A stretch of DNA of 9,599 nt from NCBI GenBank assembly GCA_002369155.1, contig DFEM01000011.1, positions 1 through 9,599 on the forward strand, read 5' to 3'. Shown piece after piece: positions 6,267-9,599 of this stretch. The position numbers and the translations under genes are program-made. Source of the DNA: Lachnospiraceae bacterium UBA3802 (lineage in GTDB: Bacteria > Bacillota > Clostridia > Lachnospirales > Lachnospiraceae). The notes beneath the pieces were generated by a model that saw nothing but the letters and a program-made list of their open reading frames with translations, ran no database searches and was not told the origin of the DNA. The first letter of the stretch is position 1. Each line of letters opens with the position of its first letter.

Positions 6267-7937
6267 TTACCTACCCTCTCGTTCATATCTTACGGCTTTT
6301 TGCTGTCTATTTTCTTTATAGCTTTGAACCTCTGTTTTTTTCTGTTTCAATTTATCTTTAATACTTTCTCTCTTAACTTCTTTTTGCTCGTTAGTTAAAG
6401 GTTTTTCTTCGGGTTTTAGTTCGGGAAGATAATCTTTAATTATGTACTGAATGTATCCGATAGTTGATTTATCTTTACTTAATCCTTTGATTTCATTAAG
6501 TTTATGCATCGAATCAAGTTCCAAGCATTCAAGTTCTTTTATTATCGCTCTTTTGTTATATTTCCCGTCAGGAAGGTTAATTCTTAAATAGGATGCACAT
6601 TTATTCCATTCCTTTAAATCTTCTGCGTGTTTCTCTTTGTATTTTGCCTTTCCGAATCCGGGTGAATTAGCTCTTTTATAAATAGGGTCCAGTTGTTTCT
6701 TTAATTCAGCGTGCTCAATAATCCCGAACAACTTGGATTTCTGTCTTGAAATAGATTTGCTTTCATTTCGAGCTGTTTGCAGTTCTTTTGATATTTCTTT
6801 TACCTTTAAATCCAAGTCGGTAACAGAATGAATATTATTTTTGCATATGAAATAGTATATATCGGTAAACTTATCAAAATCTTTTGAAGCTGCATTTCGA
6901 ATTGCGTATATGTTATTCCAGGATTCCCTGTCTTTTTCTCTTTTTGCAAACCATCTTTGGACTATCGTTGTAACAGACAGTTCCCTTGGCTCTATATCAA
7001 TTTGCTTTGCACCGCGTTCCAAATCAGATAACCAGCCACCAATCTTTTTTAATGTTTTACCAATCTCCTTAATGAATTTATTAATTTCTTCTATTATCTG
7101 GTTAAGGCTACCAAGATATGTGTTTTCGCCACGTGCCTCCATAGCGCACACTGCCGGTCCTTTATGTACTGTCGGTAATAAATCAATTCCTTGCTTTTCA
7201 TATGAATCAAGACAAACACGTTCTTCACGGCCTGCACGTTCGAGATATTTGTTCTGAAGATTCTCCCAGTCCTTTCTCCATTTTTCGGCATTACCGCGGT
7301 CATCCCAGTTTGTTGTATATACTTTCCTGGTAACCGGATTACCGTTTTTATTTAACTTGATGTTCCCGTTTTTATCCTTAACAATTTCTTTTCGGGATTT
7401 CGCTTTCCATTCGCCTTCTTCGTCTATGGCTCTCATGGTAAGCATTACGTGAGCATGAATATTTTCCTGACCGTTTGGTATATTTTCTACCTTTTTCTTG
7501 TCTTCCTCAGCATCATCCTTTTTTTCATCTTCTTTGTGTTCTTTCTTCTTATGAGGTCGATGAATCGCAACATCCGCAATCATTCCTTCATGAACAAATT
7601 CGCTTGAAACATACTCATGCAGGAGGCTGATATTATCTGCATCAGACAACTCTTTTGGAAGTGCAATTATTATCTTTCTTGCGAGCTGCGAGTTCCAATT
7701 CGGTTCGGCTTTTTCGACTGAATTCCAAAGAGTAGCACGGTCTGAATATTCTTCAGGAGCATTCTCCGGTAATACTACTTCTTTGAATACAATTTCCTCG
7801 GACTTGTATTCATAATCTTTTGTATCATCATCATATATACAATATAATTTTTCTCCGGATTGATATGCGGATCCTGCAACGGAAGATTCGCCACCTCCTC
7901 GGGAGCAAATCGATATACTAAAATGTGGACATGGCAT
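6267..7937 (-). CDS. mobA: MobA/MobL (MobQ-type) relaxase, 556 aa
   Basis: Relaxases of this family nick one strand at oriT, stay attached through a tyrosine, and guide the strand into a conjugation channel supplied by a helper. The start is the ATG at 7937 (MPCPHFSISICSRGGGESSV), preceded by AAAGGA; an ATG at 7991 would add 18 residues but lies inside the inverted repeats upstream. Motif I is SAYQSGEKL with the likely nicking Tyr25. His126 lies in ADVAIHRPH, and the metal-binding HxH is His161/His163 in NIHAHVMLTMR. Between them (about 129-151) is a very Lys/Glu/Asp-rich insert. The stretch CLDSYEKQGIDLLPTVHKGP and then AMEARGENTYLGSLN (about 242-278) is typical of the family. The remaining half is charged, helical and coiled-coil-like, ending in a basic tail. 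The gene is complete. No coupling protein or type IV secretion gene is in the window, so mobilization would need a helper element. Confidence 0.93.
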   Translation of the reverse strand: MPCPHFSISICSRGGGESSVAGSAYQSGEKLYCIYDDDTKDYEYKSEEIVFKEVVLPENAPEEYSDRATLWNSVEKAEPNWNSQLARKIIIALPKELSDADNISLLHEYVSSEFVHEGMIADVAIHRPHKKKEHKEDEKKDDAEEDKKKVENIPNGQENIHAHVMLTMRAIDEEGEWKAKSRKEIVKDKNGNIKLNKNGNPVTRKVYTTNWDDRGNAEKWRKDWENLQNKYLERAGREERVCLDSYEKQGIDLLPTVHKGPAVCAMEARGENTYLGSLNQIIEEINKFIKEIGKTLKKIGGWLSDLERGAKQIDIEPRELSVTTIVQRWFAKREKDRESWNNIYAIRNAASKDFDKFTDIYYFICKNNIHSVTDLDLKVKEISKELQTARNESKSISRQKSKLFGIIEHAELKKQLDPIYKRANSPGFGKAKYKEKHAEDLKEWNKCASYLRINLPDGKYNKRAIIKELECLELDSMHKLNEIKGLSKDKSTIGYIQYIIKDYLPELKPEEKPLTNEQKEVKRESIKDKLKQKKTEVQSYKENRQQKAVRYEREGR

Positions 7938-7970
7938 AGTTTTTCCTTTCTTGGGGTAGACGGAACGTCG

Positions 7971-8075
7971 AAGGGGTGTCCCCTTTTGCAACTTTAGTTG
8001 CCTGCCTCACCGGCAAGGTGTCTTCGAAGAACGCAATTACACCTGATCAGGTGTATAATTGCGCATTTCTTCGAA
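7971..8075. other. Candidate origin of transfer: nested inverted repeats upstream of the relaxase gene
   Basis: The gap between the relaxase gene and the DUF3847-like gene is filled with inverted repeats: AAGGGG/CCCCTT (7971-7985), GCAACT/AGTTGC (7988-8001), TTGCC/GGCAA (7998-8016), CACC/GGTG (8008-8020), and a long imperfect one at 8023-8075. In the last, arms of 24 bases pair as TTCGAAGAA with TTCTTCGAA, CGCAATTA with TAATTGCG, and CACCTGA with TCAGGTG, interrupted only by 2- and 3-base bulges on one side. MobQ-type elements carry oriT directly upstream of the relaxase gene with inverted repeats beside the nick site, which fits. The nick position cannot be read from sequence alone. The long repeat overlaps the last 13 codons of the DUF3847-like gene. 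Confidence 0.5.
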
Positions 8076-8369
8076 ATGTACTTGGGGCTCTGGCTCGGCC
8101 GCGGCTTCCCGCTCAACAATTATCTTTACTTCAGGAAGTGAAAAAATCTCTTTTAAAAGATTCCGTATTTGTTCATCCGAAAACAATTCAGGTTTAAGAT
8201 ATACTTCCAAATCTGCCCCATGATTACACAAACGGTGTGTTCTTTCTTTTCGTAATGCTTCGGTTCGTTTTCTTTCCATAATCTTGATCCTCTGCTTTAA
8301 ATATTTGACTCGCTTTTCATTCTTTTGTAACCTGCGAACATAGTCTTCACGTGTGATTCTTCGTGGCAT
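8037..8369 (-). CDS. DUF3847-like small relaxase-associated protein (110 aa)
   Basis: The product is a small basic protein. Its first 45 residues form a Lys/Arg-rich helix or coiled coil (MPRRITREDYVRRLQ onward). Then comes the hallmark RTHRLCNHGADLE (43-55), matching the RTHRLC-x2-G-x-x-L/E pattern I know from DUF3847 proteins encoded next to MobA/MobL relaxases in Clostridia elements. The helical C-terminal part (63-90) ends in an acidic Pro/Glu tail. The ATG at 8369 follows AAAAGGGGACTGTT, and this ribosome binding site begins right at the rep stop codon, 12 bases upstream, so the two genes are likely co-transcribed and translationally coupled. A role as an accessory protein of the relaxosome, perhaps binding oriT next to it, is inferred from position and charge; it has not been shown here. 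Confidence 0.82.
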   Translation of the reverse strand: MPRRITREDYVRRLQKNEKRVKYLKQRIKIMERKRTEALRKERTHRLCNHGADLEVYLKPELFSDEQIRNLLKEIFSLPEVKIIVEREAAAEPEPQVHFEEMRNYTPDQV

Positions 8370-8381
8370 AACAGTCCCCTT

Positions 8382-9365
8382 TTATATTCCCAAACTTGCA
8401 TTTAACTCATCGAAGTCATATTCACAATGAATTAAACCGTTATTGCCGCCTTTGTGTTTTATCTGCTGTGTAAAACAAACGGCACCTCTTCGTTCCACAA
8501 GATTGAAAAGACATTTACGCATATAACCCACAGGATTTTTGATTTTGTCCTCCCCTTTGTCAGGAAGCAATAGTAATAGACTTTCAATGTCGTCATATGT
8601 GATTCCGTTCAAACGCTCCATAACCTTTGATTTTGGCTCAAAATGTCCGGATGATATTTCTACTGTTGGATTCGTTTCAGATATCATATCGATGATTTGA
8701 GAAAGAATAAAAGCCAATAGTTTTTTGTTCGCCGGATGCTTATACAAAAGACGATCATAATTGATTTGATTTTTGATTTCTTCCTCCTCATTTGCTTTTT
8801 CTTTTTTTGTTTCTTCTTTTTGAAGAAGAGGAAGAGGATTAGTATAACTCATTTCAGTCTTATTATTGTCAGTATTATTTATATTAGTATTACTTGCTTC
8901 TCGCTTTGAGAAGTCCGGAGTTCTCGATTCGTGAAGCCCAGAGTTCTCATTTGGTGAAGTCTTGACTTCTCGTTTTGAGAAGTCAGTGATTTTATCGGTG
9001 TTTGAGGCCACTTTTGGTTCATGAAGGAAATTTTTTACGTAGATAATATCAGGTTTACCCAGACCTCTTTTTTTACGTTCAATCAACCCAACTGTTTCAA
9101 GTTCTTTAAGGATGCTTACACACTTGGTATGTGCGCGGCCGATAGTTTCTATTATTTCTTCCAGGGTGAAAATGATATAGACGCGGTTCTCTTCATCAAA
9201 CCATCCATTCTTTCTCGATAAAGACATCCTGTTAAGCATAAAACTGTATAGAAGTACAGCTTCAGCGCTGAGTATTTTAAACTGAGGATCTGTCATTAAA
9301 ATCTTCGGAACCGGAATATAATTGAATGAATCGGCTTCAATTCCATAATAATAATCAAAATTCAT
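8382..9365 (-). CDS. repA: RepA_N-type replication initiator protein (327 aa)
   Basis: RepA_N proteins bind iterons and start theta replication of plasmids and some integrative elements in Bacillota. The start is the ATG at 9365, with AAGGAGAT just upstream. Residues 1-115 are the conserved N-terminal domain: YYGIEADSFNYIPVPKILM (6-24), LSAEAVLLYSFMLNRMSLS (32-50), NGWFDEENRVYIIFTLEE, and a winged-helix part ending in GLIERKKRGLGKPDIIYVKN. Residues about 120-200 are a low-complexity linker with repeated FSKRE segments (129-133 and 152-156); this part of the DNA holds the 23-bp repeats. Residues about 200-290 form a C-terminal domain (INYDRLLYKH to NPVGYMRKCLFNLV) resembling the DUF6017-like end of initiators on integrative elements. 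The length is normal. It heads a minus-strand unit with the DUF3847-like and relaxase genes. Confidence 0.9.
   Translation of the reverse strand: MNFDYYYGIEADSFNYIPVPKILMTDPQFKILSAEAVLLYSFMLNRMSLSRKNGWFDEENRVYIIFTLEEIIETIGRAHTKCVSILKELETVGLIERKKRGLGKPDIIYVKNFLHEPKVASNTDKITDFSKREVKTSPNENSGLHESRTPDFSKREASNTNINNTDNNKTEMSYTNPLPLLQKEETKKEKANEEEEIKNQINYDRLLYKHPANKKLLAFILSQIIDMISETNPTVEISSGHFEPKSKVMERLNGITYDDIESLLLLLPDKGEDKIKNPVGYMRKCLFNLVERRGAVCFTQQIKHKGGNNGLIHCEYDFDELNASLGI
8898..8989. repeat. Four 23-bp tandem repeats (iterons) inside repA, candidate replication origin
   Basis: Units start at 8898, 8921, 8944 and 8967, each beginning TTCTC and each exactly 23 bases long. The general form is TTCTCGNTTTGAGAAGTC plus five less conserved bases. 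The first and last units hold a perfect CTTCTC-N5-GAGAAG inverted repeat; the middle two are degenerate (ending GTGAAG). The period is not a multiple of three, so the repeat is conserved as DNA rather than as protein. RepA_N plasmids are known to carry their origin as repeats inside the rep gene, between the two protein domains, which is where this lies (codons about 126-156). Confidence 0.78.
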
Positions 9366-9368
9366 ATG

Positions 9369-9376
9369 ATCTCCTT
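9369..9376 (-). promoter_or_regulatory. Ribosome binding site of repA
   Basis: The minus strand reads AAGGAGAT at 9376-9369, then CAT, then the ATG at 9365. The site is near-perfect and supports this start. Confidence 0.75.
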
Positions 9377-9389
9377 ATAAATAAGTATG

Positions 9390-9418
9390 ATTATCGATTT
9401 GAAAAAAATTTGTGCTAA
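9390..9418 (-). promoter_or_regulatory. Possible promoter of repA
   Basis: On the minus strand, TTAGCA (9418-9413) and GATAAT (9395-9390) are separated by exactly 17 bases containing a T-run. The -10 is good and the -35 is weak. The -35 overlaps the first of two TGCTAACG direct repeats, which would suit a repressor or the initiator itself binding there. Confidence 0.4.
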
Positions 9419-9432
9419 CGTGTATGCTAACG
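9413..9432. repeat. Direct repeat TGCTAACG, 12-bp spacing, at the repA promoter
   Basis: TGCTAACG occurs at 9413-9420 and 9425-9432, so the copies start 12 bases apart, roughly one helical turn. They lie over and just upstream of the proposed -35 of repA, so an operator is likely but not proven. Confidence 0.4.
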
Positions 9433-9561
9433 CAAGTCGAAAAACGGGATATTTTTAAGAAAAAATAAGAAAATATCTTCGAATTGTTCTCAAGCCGAAA
9501 ATAGATAGTCTCGTAGAACCGGTTTTCAGAAAAGTCCAGAATCAAAGGCTTTTACAAAGAA

Positions 9562-9591
9562 AAAGGCTCCGGTATTTCTACCGAAGCCTTT
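9562..9591 (-). terminator. Intrinsic terminator of a minus-strand gene lying to the right of the window
   Basis: AAAGGCT (9562-9568) and CGGTA (9570-9574) pair with TACCG (9579-9583) and AGCCTTT (9585-9591) around a TTTC loop, with a single mismatch. On the minus strand the stem is followed by TTTTTCTTTG, the expected T-tract. It therefore ends a transcript entering from beyond 9599 and insulates repA from it. Confidence 0.8.
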
Positions 9592-9599
9592 ACAGCGCT

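Noticed and set aside
7938..7991. 18-residue extension of the relaxase to the ATG at 7991
   Set aside because: It runs through inverted repeats of the candidate oriT, and the family's conserved start region begins at MPCPHFSISI.
8898..8989. CRISPR array reading of the 23-bp repeats
   Set aside because: The units are directly adjacent without spacers, lie inside repA, and no cas genes are present.
9387..9458. Plus-strand 23-codon frame upstream of repA
   Set aside because: It has no ribosome binding site and overlaps the proposed repA promoter and direct repeats.

Overview
The window reads as part of a mobilizable plasmid or an integrated mobilizable element from a low-GC Gram-positive anaerobe, most likely a Clostridia member of the Lachnospiraceae type. 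The reasons are AT-rich DNA, strong AGGAGG-like ribosome binding sites, a RepA_N-type replication initiator, a MobA/MobL (MobQ-type) relaxase, and a small relaxase-associated protein of the DUF3847 kind. The genus cannot be fixed from the sequence, and plasmid versus integrated element is undecided because neither ends nor an integrase are visible.

Layout. Positions 1-525 (+) hold the C-terminal half of a YhcG/DUF1016-type PD-(D/E)XK nuclease, closed by a strong hairpin terminator (531-562). A large gene of unknown function follows on the minus strand (577-2805, 742 aa) with an unusual structured leader (about 2806-2910). A divergent intergenic region (2910-3304) rich in inverted repeats may hold a 47-codon gene. 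Four unknown plus-strand genes follow (3305-4264, 4343-4987, 5017-5466, 5548-6192); their products are charged and mostly helical. A bidirectional terminator (6233-6260) separates them from the minus-strand backbone, which is transcribed right to left: rep (9365-8382), the DUF3847-like gene (8369-8037), and the relaxase gene (7937-6267). The right edge holds a terminator belonging to a minus-strand gene beyond the window.

How the parts fit. The rep gene carries four 23-bp tandem repeats in its middle. This is the place where RepA_N replicons keep their origin, so initiator and origin probably overlap. Rep and the DUF3847-like gene are tightly spaced. Between the DUF3847-like gene and the relaxase gene lies a roughly 100-bp block of nested inverted repeats, the best oriT candidate. 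The element therefore seems able to replicate and be mobilized, but no type IV secretion genes are visible here.

The cargo of one large and four smaller unknown proteins is the least explained part. None has an obvious signal peptide, membrane segment or enzyme motif. The large protein contains two diverged copies of one domain, and its leader has two adjacent hairpins whose loops both start with GGAC, which suggests post-transcriptional control. I resemble-match these proteins only to unnamed Lachnospiraceae hypotheticals, so their function is left open.
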